Assembly: GCA_022072455.1 (NCBI GenBank)
Contig: JAJVHY010000004.1
Coordinates: 488,295-552,294 of the forward strand
Length of the DNA: 64,000 nucleotides
Origin: Verrucomicrobiia bacterium
Lineage (GTDB): Bacteria > Verrucomicrobiota > Verrucomicrobiia > Palsa-1439
Direction: 5' to 3'
Positions 27,283-35,555 of the stretch are shown piece by piece (position 1 is the first letter of the stretch; each line of letters begins with the position of its first letter). The position numbers and the translations under genes are program-made. The notes beneath the pieces were generated by a model. It worked only from the letters and a program-made list of their open reading frames with translations, searched no databases and was not told where the DNA came from.

Positions 27283-28610
27283 CAATAATCGTTCTCACCC
27301 GGCTCACTGATGGTCGCGACAAGTTTCTGCACGATCTTGTCCGTATCCATCCCCTCCGAGTCCGCCGTGAAATTCGTGAACATCCGGTGCCGCAACACCG
27401 CCCGCGCCGCCGTCCGCACATCCTCCGCCGTCACCAGCAACCGCCCGTCAATCACCGCATTCGCCTTCGCCGCGATCACCAAAAACTGTGACGCCCGCGG
27501 CCCCGCTCCGCAATGAATCCATTTCTTGATGAAGTCCGGCGCCCGTTCATCCGCCGGCCGCGTCGCCCGCACCAACCGGGTCGCATATTTCACCACGTGC
27601 TCCGCCACCGGCATACTCCGCACCACTTCCTGCAACTTCAAAATCTCCATCCCCGTCAGCACCTTCTGCAAATCCACCTGTCGCTGCCCGGTTGTCACCT
27701 TCGCGATCGTCTCCTCCTCCGCTTCCGTCGGATAATCAATGTAGACACTGAACATAAACCGGTCGAGCTGCGCCTCCGGCAACGGATACGTCCCTTCCTG
27801 CTCCAGCGGATTCTGCGTCGCCAACACGAAAAACGGCGGCGCGAGCTGATACGTATGCCCGCTGGCTGTGACCCGGTGCTCCTGCATCGCTTCGAGCAAG
27901 GCCGCCTGCGTCTTCGGCGGCGTCCGGTTGATTTCGTCCGCCAACAAAATGTTCGTGAAAATCGGCCCCTTGATAAACCGGTACTCCTTGTGCCCCGTCT
28001 TCTCGTCCACTTCGAGCACATCCGTCCCGGTAATATCCGACGGCATCAAATCCGGTGTGAACTGAATCCGCCGGAACTGCAAATCCAGCACATCGGCCAG
28101 CGTCCGAATCATCAAGGTCTTCGCCAACCCCGGCATCCCGATCATCAACACGTGCCCGTTGGAAATGATCGCGGTCAGCAATTGCAGAATCACCTGTTTC
28201 TGCCCGATGATCGCCTTGGAAATTTCCGACTCGATCAACTTCGTCCGCCGGCTCATCTCCCGCACCGTCGCCTGAATCTCCGCCTCATCCGTGACCAACG
28301 GCGCGGCCGCCGCCGCGACCCGATCCACATTCTCAAACAGCACCGGAATATCCCCGATCAACACCCGGTCCCCATCCATCAACACACTGTCCGCCACCTC
28401 CTTGCCGTTGCGCTTCGTGCCATTCGCGCTCGCCAAATCCTGAATCCGCCACTCGCCGTTGGCCGAATAGATCCGCGCGTGATGCCGCGACACCGACGGC
28501 AAATCCACCTGCCAATGACAATCCGGGTCGCGCCCGATGGTGAATTCCGGCGTGTTGATTTCCGTGAACCGCCCGGCTTGATCGCCGCTGATAATTTTTA
28601 CGATTGGCAT
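27282..28610 (-). CDS. FHA domain-MoxR AAA+ ATPase fusion
   Basis: This 442-residue protein has an N-terminal FHA domain (residues 1-95; FTIGRDPDCHWQVD, SVSRHHARI and SANGTKRNG carry the phosphothreonine-binding Arg, Ser and Asn positions). It is joined to a MoxR-type AAA+ ATPase with Walker A GMPGLAKT, Walker B LLADEINRTPPKTQ, sensor 1 ATQNP and the C-terminal lid. MoxR ATPases act as chaperones that load or mature VWA-domain complexes. The VWA and DUF58 partners are encoded upstream in the same train. FHA fusion implies control by Ser/Thr phosphorylation, though no kinase is in the window. One base separates it from the previous gene. Confidence 0.93.
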   Translation of the reverse strand: MPIVKIISGDQAGRFTEINTPEFTIGRDPDCHWQVDLPSVSRHHARIYSANGEWRIQDLASANGTKRNGKEVADSVLMDGDRVLIGDIPVLFENVDRVAAAAAPLVTDEAEIQATVREMSRRTKLIESEISKAIIGQKQVILQLLTAIISNGHVLMIGMPGLAKTLMIRTLADVLDLQFRRIQFTPDLMPSDITGTDVLEVDEKTGHKEYRFIKGPIFTNILLADEINRTPPKTQAALLEAMQEHRVTASGHTYQLAPPFFVLATQNPLEQEGTYPLPEAQLDRFMFSVYIDYPTEAEEETIAKVTTGQRQVDLQKVLTGMEILKLQEVVRSMPVAEHVVKYATRLVRATRPADERAPDFIKKWIHCGAGPRASQFLVIAAKANAVIDGRLLVTAEDVRTAARAVLRHRMFTNFTADSEGMDTDKIVQKLVATISEPGENDY

Positions 28611-28611
28611 C

Positions 28612-29289
28612 TCACTCCTTCGGCACCGTGACAGTGCCCAAATCTTTTACGCTATCCACAACCCGAATGCTACTCAACCCCGCCACAAATTCATGCCGCA
28701 TAAACGGCGGTGCCGCCCGAATCGGCTCCTCCTCCCGATACAAATGCCGCGACTGAATCATCTGCCAATCATCCGTCGCCTGCTCCAACTCGATCACTTC
28801 CAACCGCCGCAAATTTGACTGCAACTTCTCCCCTGACCCTTTCAAAATCGTCTTATCCCGCAGCCGCTCCACCAACACCAACACCCGCTCCCCATCCACC
28901 GCCCACCGATGTATTTTATACCGGTTGAAAAACGAATCCGCCAGACCGATGCGCTTCTCCAGATTCGCTCGCAACTCCGTCGACAACACCTCGCCGTCAT
29001 TTCCCAACCGCAACCCTTCGTAGACCCGGCGCTCGTTCGTTACCAACACCACGTCATACTTGCCCACCGGCAAATGCTCGATGCGAAAACTCCCCGCCCC
29101 GTTTCCGCCCGTCCCGCGAAACACCTTCTTCCGATCCTGATCCACCGCCAACACATGCGTAAACTCCCCCCCCGGCAACTGCCCCACAACCCCCCCCGGC
29201 GCACTGCGATCCGGCGCCGTATACAACCGCGCCGTCTGCGCGCCGGCAATCCCGACCCACACCAACCAAATGAAAAATATCTGTCTCAT
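28612..29289 (-). CDS. Secreted protein of unknown function in the MoxR/VWA cluster
   Basis: This 225-residue protein has a signal peptide (MRQIFFIWLVWVGIAGAQ) and no family I recognise. A short Gly-rich segment near residues 30-45 is encoded by two eight-G runs. Strand-like blocks FRIEHLPVGKYDVVLVTNERRVYEGL suggest a small beta-sandwich, similar to carboxypeptidase regulatory-like domains, and the last third is rich in Arg and Glu. The ATG at 29289 overlaps the stop of the upstream gene (ATGA). Cluster membership suggests a periplasmic accessory part of the MoxR/VWA system. Confidence 0.75.
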   Translation of the reverse strand: MRQIFFIWLVWVGIAGAQTARLYTAPDRSAPGGVVGQLPGGEFTHVLAVDQDRKKVFRGTGGNGAGSFRIEHLPVGKYDVVLVTNERRVYEGLRLGNDGEVLSTELRANLEKRIGLADSFFNRYKIHRWAVDGERVLVLVERLRDKTILKGSGEKLQSNLRRLEVIELEQATDDWQMIQSRHLYREEEPIRAAPPFMRHEFVAGLSSIRVVDSVKDLGTVTVPKE

Positions 29290-31316
29290 TGCTTCTCCGC
29301 CCATTGCCGGCTCTGGGCGACCAGCGCGTGCTGCGGGTATTTTTCCACAATCGTCAGCCAGATTTTCCGCGCTTCGTCTTTCCGGCCTAACTCAAACAAC
29401 ACCCGCGCCCGGTAAAAATCGGCATCAATCATAAACGGACTCTCCGCCTGCAACTTCGCAAACGACTCGATCTCCGCCAACGCCTCCCGCCACCGGCCCA
29501 ACTCCAGCAACACGCGCCCGCGCAAAATCAAAAAATCACTCCCCAACTTCGCCACCGGATGCTTCGCCTCCCACTCCGTCAACTTCTCCTCCGCCACCTT
29601 CGTCTCCCCCCGCTCCAACAAATTATTGATCGTGATCGAATACGCCCGATCCTGCGCTGGCAACTTCCGCGCGTCCGCCCCGTCCGGCGCGTTCCGCTGC
29701 GCCTGCTGATACTGCGCCACCGCCTCCGGATACCGGCCTTGCAACCGGTAATAATCCCCCGCCCGCACCAACGCCAACCGGCCCGTCACCGATTTCGCCT
29801 CGCGCATGCTGATCGTCTGCGCCCGCGCCACCACCGCCGGATCGTTCAACAAAAACACCATCAACTCCAACTCCAACAAATCCAATTGGCCCAAATACTT
29901 CGTCCGCCCCGGCGGCGGAATCCGGCGCAACTCCTCCACCGCTTGCCGGGGATCCGTCTGCGCCAGCCACCGCAACCGGCTCACCTGCGCCGGCAACCAC
30001 AAGGCGTCATTCGGATCTGGATTCTTTCGCACCCACGCAGTCGCCACCTCGCCCAACGCCTGATCCTGTTCGGCCTCCCGCAAAAACGCGACATACCCCC
30101 GCAACAACTCCGCCGGCAATTCCGCCAATTTCTCCGCCAACATCGCCGTCACATACCGCGCCAGCTCCGCTTGATTCTTCACCGACGCCGCCGGCAACGG
30201 ATCCACAAACCGCAACTCCCGCACCCCGGTCAACTCCTCCTTCTCGCGCCGCAGTGTCACCGTCACCGGAAACGCGCTCCCGCCCACCGCGATCCGGGTA
30301 AAATCCCGCTGCTCCTTCGTCGTTCCATCCGATAATTTCCACTGCACCGTCCACCCCGCCGGCACCTCATCCGCCAGCGTGCCGGTCACCTCGTACAACC
30401 ACAAATCGGCATACCCCATATACGACCGCACTTTGAGTTCCGGCGCCGGCACCGGCGCGCCTTGTACGTGTTCGAGCCGCACCAACTTCGTCGTCCCCGG
30501 CTGTACCCACGCCGTTGCGGGAATCGTTTCCAACTTGTCCCCCTTCTGCCACCCCAACACCATCGCCGGCCGCTGCCCCGCCGTTTTCGCATGGTAATAA
30601 TCAATCCGCGTCACCGGCCCCGCCACCGGCACCGTGTGCTTGCGCGCCGTCTTCACATTCGCGTCCGAGCCATGTTCCCCCGGCCAGCCAAACTCATACT
30701 TCCCGTTCACCAACACAAACGACGCATCCGACGACATTGTGAACAACGTCAGCGCCGTGAGGTTGGCGGTCTTCAAATACCCGGTATACCGCGACGCAAA
30801 ATGCCGGCGCGCCCCGAACGGATTAATGCCGTGATAAATCCGGTTGACCCACATCGCCCCGTCTGACTCTGCCGCCCCGCGCCAAGTCGCGTCCATCTGC
30901 TCCCATGACGTGATGGCTTTCGGCTCGTTCAGCGGTCGGGTTTCCAGCAGCAAACTCACCTGGGGTTGCCACAGCGCGGTCGGGCGAAACCGGTTGCCGC
31001 CAAAATAAACGTAATAGTCCTCATTCGCGCGTAAGTCCTGCGCCAACAACAACACCTCCCGGCCCGCCCCGCGCCAAACGTGCGCAAGCGGCAACTGCGT
31101 CCCCGCGCTGTCGGTCAAAACCACATCGAGTAATTTCTCCGTCGTATTCCCAAACTCCGGCACCGTGATCGCAATCCCTGCCGTTGGTTCGGTCGGCGCC
31201 TTCTCCAATTGCACCACCGCCCGATACGGCGCATCCGGAAACAACCACCGCGCTGGGGCCGCCCCTGCCGGCAGAGCGATGAAAGCGATTGCGACTACCA
31301 CCCTAAGGCCGGCCAT
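29286..31316 (-). CDS. Secreted PA14-like and TPR-like protein of the MoxR/VWA cluster
   Basis: This 676-residue protein has a signal peptide (VVVAIAFIALPAGAAPA). A PA14/GLEYA-like beta region spans about residues 140-270 (FTMSSDASFVLVNGKYEFGWPGEHG, split), an Ig-like stretch covers about 290-370, and helical repeats resembling TPRs run from about 400 to the end (ALVRAGDYYRLQGRYPEAVAQYQQA; ADFYRARVLFELGRKDEARKIW). PA14 domains bind carbohydrate and TPRs bind protein. The ATG at 31316 overlaps the upstream stop (TGATG); a GTG at 31319 is an alternative. The biochemical role is unknown. Confidence 0.75.
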   Translation of the reverse strand: MAGLRVVVAIAFIALPAGAAPARWLFPDAPYRAVVQLEKAPTEPTAGIAITVPEFGNTTEKLLDVVLTDSAGTQLPLAHVWRGAGREVLLLAQDLRANEDYYVYFGGNRFRPTALWQPQVSLLLETRPLNEPKAITSWEQMDATWRGAAESDGAMWVNRIYHGINPFGARRHFASRYTGYLKTANLTALTLFTMSSDASFVLVNGKYEFGWPGEHGSDANVKTARKHTVPVAGPVTRIDYYHAKTAGQRPAMVLGWQKGDKLETIPATAWVQPGTTKLVRLEHVQGAPVPAPELKVRSYMGYADLWLYEVTGTLADEVPAGWTVQWKLSDGTTKEQRDFTRIAVGGSAFPVTVTLRREKEELTGVRELRFVDPLPAASVKNQAELARYVTAMLAEKLAELPAELLRGYVAFLREAEQDQALGEVATAWVRKNPDPNDALWLPAQVSRLRWLAQTDPRQAVEELRRIPPPGRTKYLGQLDLLELELMVFLLNDPAVVARAQTISMREAKSVTGRLALVRAGDYYRLQGRYPEAVAQYQQAQRNAPDGADARKLPAQDRAYSITINNLLERGETKVAEEKLTEWEAKHPVAKLGSDFLILRGRVLLELGRWREALAEIESFAKLQAESPFMIDADFYRARVLFELGRKDEARKIWLTIVEKYPQHALVAQSRQWAEKQ

Positions 31317-34300
31317 CACCGCTCCTGCGTCAACGACCGGTAATACTCTGCCATCAAATCTTTGTACTGCGCGGGCACCGCCCCTTCGTCGCCGGCCGCC
31401 AACTGCTTCTCCGCCGCGCGCACCGTCTCCCCCGCCGGCATTACCATGACGTTGCCGTTGGCGATGTTGCCTTTGACGGCCGTCAGCCGTTGCATGATTT
31501 TTTGATGCAGCCCATTGAAATCATGGAGCCGGCCAGCCTTCAACGCCTGTTCCGATTCCTCCATCATTTGTGCCACGTCGGCGAGTCCATTCGCGCGCAA
31601 ATACAACAACGACGCCTGCGCGTACGTCTTGCCGGCTTTCTCCTTCAACAACGCCTGGGCCACAGCCAACGCATCCGTTGTCAGTTGCCGCGGCGCTTTT
31701 GTCCCGCGCAACGGGGCATTGCCATCCATTCCCTGCCGGTCGCTGAACGCGCCCGCCTTGCCGCCGCCGGTCGCTTTCGCCTCACTCGGGCCGTCCTCGT
31801 CCTTGATCTGGCCTTTTTGCATCGGGTCTTTCGTGCGCCGCGTGTCCACTTCGGAACCTTCCAGATTCTTCGCGGCATCGGCGGCCATCTCGCCGTCGCT
31901 CATCCCTTGCCGGCCGCCACTGGAGCGACCGGTCTGCTCGTTCTTGTTCGGGCGTTGATTGCCGGATTTTCCCTGCGCGCCAAAACCGGGTTGCGGACCG
32001 TCGAGAATATCCCAGCCATTGGCCGGGTTCTCCGCAAAGGCCTGATTCGAGTTGGCGTCATTGGCATCCTCAGCCAGCCCCGCTTGTTCTTCGAGCAAAT
32101 CACCGACGATGTCCTCGAAATGTTCTTTCAACGCCAACATCGGAATCTCCGGCATCTCATGCGTGTCGAAATTCTCCAGCAACCATTTTTCCTTCTCGTT
32201 CTTGTTCGGCAACCACATCTCCAAGTCATCGGAAATCTTCTTGGCATTTTCCAACAACGCCAAAATGCTTTCCTCCTTTTGCACTGCGATTTCCTCGGCC
32301 TTGAGCTTGCCGGCGGCGGCTTCTTCTTTGTCGGTTTGGATCACATCCTCGTAAATTGACACCAACTCCGACCGGAGTTCGTTGGCCGGTTTGAGGTCCG
32401 GCAACACATGTGCGTCGGTCAACATCTGTTCGAGCACTTGCGCCATCAGATCTTTCGTGGCTTTGATTTCCTGGGCGGTGGCTTTGTCTTGCGCGTCGAA
32501 CTCGTCCTTCCGGGATTGTTCCTTGCTCTTCTCGACGATATCGCGCTGGATCGCCTCCAACTTCGCCAGCTTGTCCTTGAACCCCTCAAGCGTCTCCTTG
32601 AGCTTGCCGATCTCCTCCAAGGCGTTCGCCAGCCGCGTCTCATTCAACAACGCCAGCACCTTCTGTAAATTCGCGATCACCTGCTCCTGCACCGTCACTG
32701 CCGGCGAAAGCGCCTGCGACTGCAATTTCTCCGCCGCCGTCAGCATGTCCTCATAAATCCGCAACTGCCCAAACACTGCCGCCGCCTGCACCAACCGCCC
32801 GGTAAACTCCCGGTCCGCCAACGGCGCCGTCTGCGCGCTCTTGGCCAATCCATCCCGAACTTTGACGGCCTCGTCCGCCAATTGATCCTGCCGGTCCGCC
32901 AGCGCCGCCGCCGCGTTCACGGCCGCGCTCCTCGTGTCCCGGTGCAACTCCCGCTGGTGCCGCAACAAATCCTCAATCCCGGCCAACACACTCTTCAACT
33001 GCTCCGCCTGCACCCCGGCCTTCACCAAATCCGGCGTGCCCTGCAACCGCGCCAAAATCAACTGTTCCAGTTCAATCGCTTGCTGCAAGGACTTCGCCCG
33101 CGCCTCCCCGGTCGCGCTCGCCGCGCTCCGCAACGCCAACACAGCCGCCTTCATTTCATTCTGCGTCAACACCTGCAACACGACTTTTACCGGCGCCGCC
33201 AAACCGTCCGCGCGCGCCACCAGTTTTTCCCCGATGTCGCCAATCTCCACCTGCCGGGTCAACAACGGCGCCACCGCCGCGCTCCCGCCCCCCGGTGACC
33301 GCGCCACCGTCCGTGTCTCATCCAGATTGACCTGCTGCAATTTCAGCAAATCTTCGAGCGACTTCTGCAACTTCGTCGCCGCCGCCTCGGCTTGTTGCTG
33401 CATCTGCTCGGTCGTCTGCGTCAAAATCACGATGGGCCGCGACAGCGTCACCCCGGGGCCGGTCACGTCGTTCTGATCTTTTGCGATGATGACGAAGCTC
33501 AACCGGTTGTTGTCGTCCGGCACAAACTTCCGCAACTCCAAGCGGTGGTTGCCCGTGAACGTCCGCAACCCGGTTGCGTCCTTCCATTCCTGGACCAACT
33601 CCCCAGCCTGCGCGCTCGCCGTGCTCCGGTACAGCGCCACCACCCCCAACCCAAAATCATCGGTGACCGTGAACGCCACATCGAGCGTCCCCTCACGCGT
33701 CGCGACCAACTGCCGGCCTTCCACCGGATTGGTGATCTGAATCCGCGGCGCTTCATCTGCCTTGACTGCCAGCGGAAACGACTCCGTCCCGGTAAATCCA
33801 TCCGTGTCCCGGTACGTCAGTTGAACCGTCTGGCTGACGAGCACGCGCGATGCAAGCCGCCATTGCTGCGCGGCGGTCTGTTCGGACGTCAACGGCACCC
33901 CGATATCCGTGCGCGGCTGCAAATCGGCCAACGGATAATTGAAGTCAAGCTGCACCGAGACGCGCGAGCCAGGCAAGATATTTTGGAGCACATTAAAATC
34001 GGCCACCGTCAACTTCTCCAACTGCGTGTAGGCCGGCGGCTCTATCTCCGCTGTCTTCGCGCGCACCGCCGTCTTCGGCCGCACCGCCACCCGGAACACT
34101 GCCGACCGCGTATCGCCGGCATTCACCGCAAACTCCAGCGGTTGCGTGACCTCCTTCCACCGATAAGTGAAAACCGGTTGGCCGACTTCCCGGTTCATCG
34201 GCAACTTCTGCCAACTCGACCCCACTTCCCGGTAAACCATCCACGCCTCGCGCGGCACCTCACCGCCGAGCTGCGCGCGCACCGAAAAATCCCCGCCATG

Positions 34301-34906
34301 AACAATCTGCGCGTTACCGGGTTCGAGGCTCACGATCTGCGTCCGCGTCAACGGCGCAATCGCGCTCGCCGGCAAGAACAGCCGCGCCGCCGAATTGGCA
34401 AAATGCGCCGGACTGATCGCCGCCCATCCCAGCAACACCGCGACCACCACCGCCAATCCGACTCCAAGTTTCTGGAGCAACCGCCAATCAAAAACCGCCC
34501 GCCACTGCACCCCGGGAAACGGATCGTTCATCTCCGCAAACAACGCCTCCCGCATCGCCGACCCCGCCGGCAACTCGCGATCAAACTGGATCGCGCTGAT
34601 CAGGACATTGCGCGCTCCGGTCGTCACCACTTCAATCCGGCGCGCGACACTCGCTTCGGAAATTGGCCGGCGCCACGCATGCACCGCCAAACCCACCGCC
34701 GCTGCCACCGGCGCAACGATCAACCCAAACCCAATCCAGCGCCCCACCGTTCCGAAGTGAAAATACGCATCCAACAGCAGGGCCACAACAAGCACAAACA
34801 ACGCCGCCCCGCTGCCGACCATCAAAAAGCGTCCGCTCCGTGACAGCCGCAACCGCCGCGCCGACTCCGCGAGCCGCGCATGAACTACCTGTGCTGAGAG
34901 AGCCAT
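31316..34906 (-). CDS. DUF4175-family large membrane protein
   Basis: This 1196-residue protein starts with two or three membrane helices (about residues 27-75 and 150-168). Ig-like beta domains run to about residue 470 and end with VTDDFGLGVVALY. A long alpha-helical, Glu/Gln/Lys-rich section (about 500-1000) is probably coiled coil, followed by a Gly/Asp-rich low-complexity tail region (about 1000-1100) and a final helical domain. This matches DUF4175 proteins that travel with MoxR/VWA genes in Planctomycetes and Verrucomicrobia. It likely spans the periplasm as a scaffold. A 22-base gap before its ATG contains AT-rich sequence that might be a weak internal promoter. Confidence 0.82.
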   Translation of the reverse strand: MALSAQVVHARLAESARRLRLSRSGRFLMVGSGAALFVLVVALLLDAYFHFGTVGRWIGFGLIVAPVAAAVGLAVHAWRRPISEASVARRIEVVTTGARNVLISAIQFDRELPAGSAMREALFAEMNDPFPGVQWRAVFDWRLLQKLGVGLAVVVAVLLGWAAISPAHFANSAARLFLPASAIAPLTRTQIVSLEPGNAQIVHGGDFSVRAQLGGEVPREAWMVYREVGSSWQKLPMNREVGQPVFTYRWKEVTQPLEFAVNAGDTRSAVFRVAVRPKTAVRAKTAEIEPPAYTQLEKLTVADFNVLQNILPGSRVSVQLDFNYPLADLQPRTDIGVPLTSEQTAAQQWRLASRVLVSQTVQLTYRDTDGFTGTESFPLAVKADEAPRIQITNPVEGRQLVATREGTLDVAFTVTDDFGLGVVALYRSTASAQAGELVQEWKDATGLRTFTGNHRLELRKFVPDDNNRLSFVIIAKDQNDVTGPGVTLSRPIVILTQTTEQMQQQAEAAATKLQKSLEDLLKLQQVNLDETRTVARSPGGGSAAVAPLLTRQVEIGDIGEKLVARADGLAAPVKVVLQVLTQNEMKAAVLALRSAASATGEARAKSLQQAIELEQLILARLQGTPDLVKAGVQAEQLKSVLAGIEDLLRHQRELHRDTRSAAVNAAAALADRQDQLADEAVKVRDGLAKSAQTAPLADREFTGRLVQAAAVFGQLRIYEDMLTAAEKLQSQALSPAVTVQEQVIANLQKVLALLNETRLANALEEIGKLKETLEGFKDKLAKLEAIQRDIVEKSKEQSRKDEFDAQDKATAQEIKATKDLMAQVLEQMLTDAHVLPDLKPANELRSELVSIYEDVIQTDKEEAAAGKLKAEEIAVQKEESILALLENAKKISDDLEMWLPNKNEKEKWLLENFDTHEMPEIPMLALKEHFEDIVGDLLEEQAGLAEDANDANSNQAFAENPANGWDILDGPQPGFGAQGKSGNQRPNKNEQTGRSSGGRQGMSDGEMAADAAKNLEGSEVDTRRTKDPMQKGQIKDEDGPSEAKATGGGKAGAFSDRQGMDGNAPLRGTKAPRQLTTDALAVAQALLKEKAGKTYAQASLLYLRANGLADVAQMMEESEQALKAGRLHDFNGLHQKIMQRLTAVKGNIANGNVMVMPAGETVRAAEKQLAAGDEGAVPAQYKDLMAEYYRSLTQER

Positions 34907-34928
34907 AACTTCGATATACTATCCGCCA

Positions 34929-35555
34929 TTATTTCACTTTGTAGAGCCGGAAATTCGTCACGTACGATTTACCGGCGGACATCGTGCCGGCGTAAAACAC
35001 GGCCTTGAGTACTATCCACTCCGGGGGACAATCCTTACCGGCGACTTTCACCGTCGCCGGTAACGTGAATTCCCGCTTCACGGTTGACCATTGTTTCCCG
35101 CGGCCCGGCGGATCCGGGATTTGCGCCCGGTAACACATCACCTTGGCCGGTGCGCCATTCGTGCCGGGGATGATGAACAGGCTCGTGTTTTGTTGGCCAT
35201 CGGGACGCGGGTCGGTCGTGTACGCTTCGGCGTGGAGTTTCGCGCCGAAATCCCAGGTCAGCACATCAATCTCCACCCGGTAGGTCGCGCCCGGCTGACA
35301 GGGAATGAGCGCGGTTTCGATCTTGCCGCCTTCATTGCCGGCCACACCGGGCGGCAGGTTGAGCTCGACACATTTGCGGCCGAGTTGCGTCGTCGCGCGG
35401 ATGTAACTGGCGTTTTTCACGTACCGGCTCTGGTAGGGAAAATCAATGCGCCAACCCTTCAATGGATCTGGCCCGGAGAAATCGGCGTTGGGAATGAGGT
35501 TCTGCTGGGCGTGAGCGGTGCCCACCAGAAATGCGAGCAGTAACAATTTTTTCAT
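34929..35555 (-). CDS. Secreted CBM4/9-like beta-sandwich protein
   Basis: This 208-residue protein has a signal peptide (MKKLLLLAFLVGTAHA). It then starts QNLIPNADFSGPDPLKGWRI, the usual opening of a galactose-binding or CBM4/9 jelly roll (LIPN..F..G...GW). It ends with a LKAVFYAGTMSAGKSYVTNFRLYKV strand set, which is also typical of that fold. No catalytic residues are apparent. The ATG at 35555 overlaps the VWA gene stop (ATGA); the frame is open upstream but lacks a signal there. It may bind polysaccharide or peptidoglycan for the envelope complex. Confidence 0.72.
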   Translation of the reverse strand: MKKLLLLAFLVGTAHAQQNLIPNADFSGPDPLKGWRIDFPYQSRYVKNASYIRATTQLGRKCVELNLPPGVAGNEGGKIETALIPCQPGATYRVEIDVLTWDFGAKLHAEAYTTDPRPDGQQNTSLFIIPGTNGAPAKVMCYRAQIPDPPGRGKQWSTVKREFTLPATVKVAGKDCPPEWIVLKAVFYAGTMSAGKSYVTNFRLYKVK

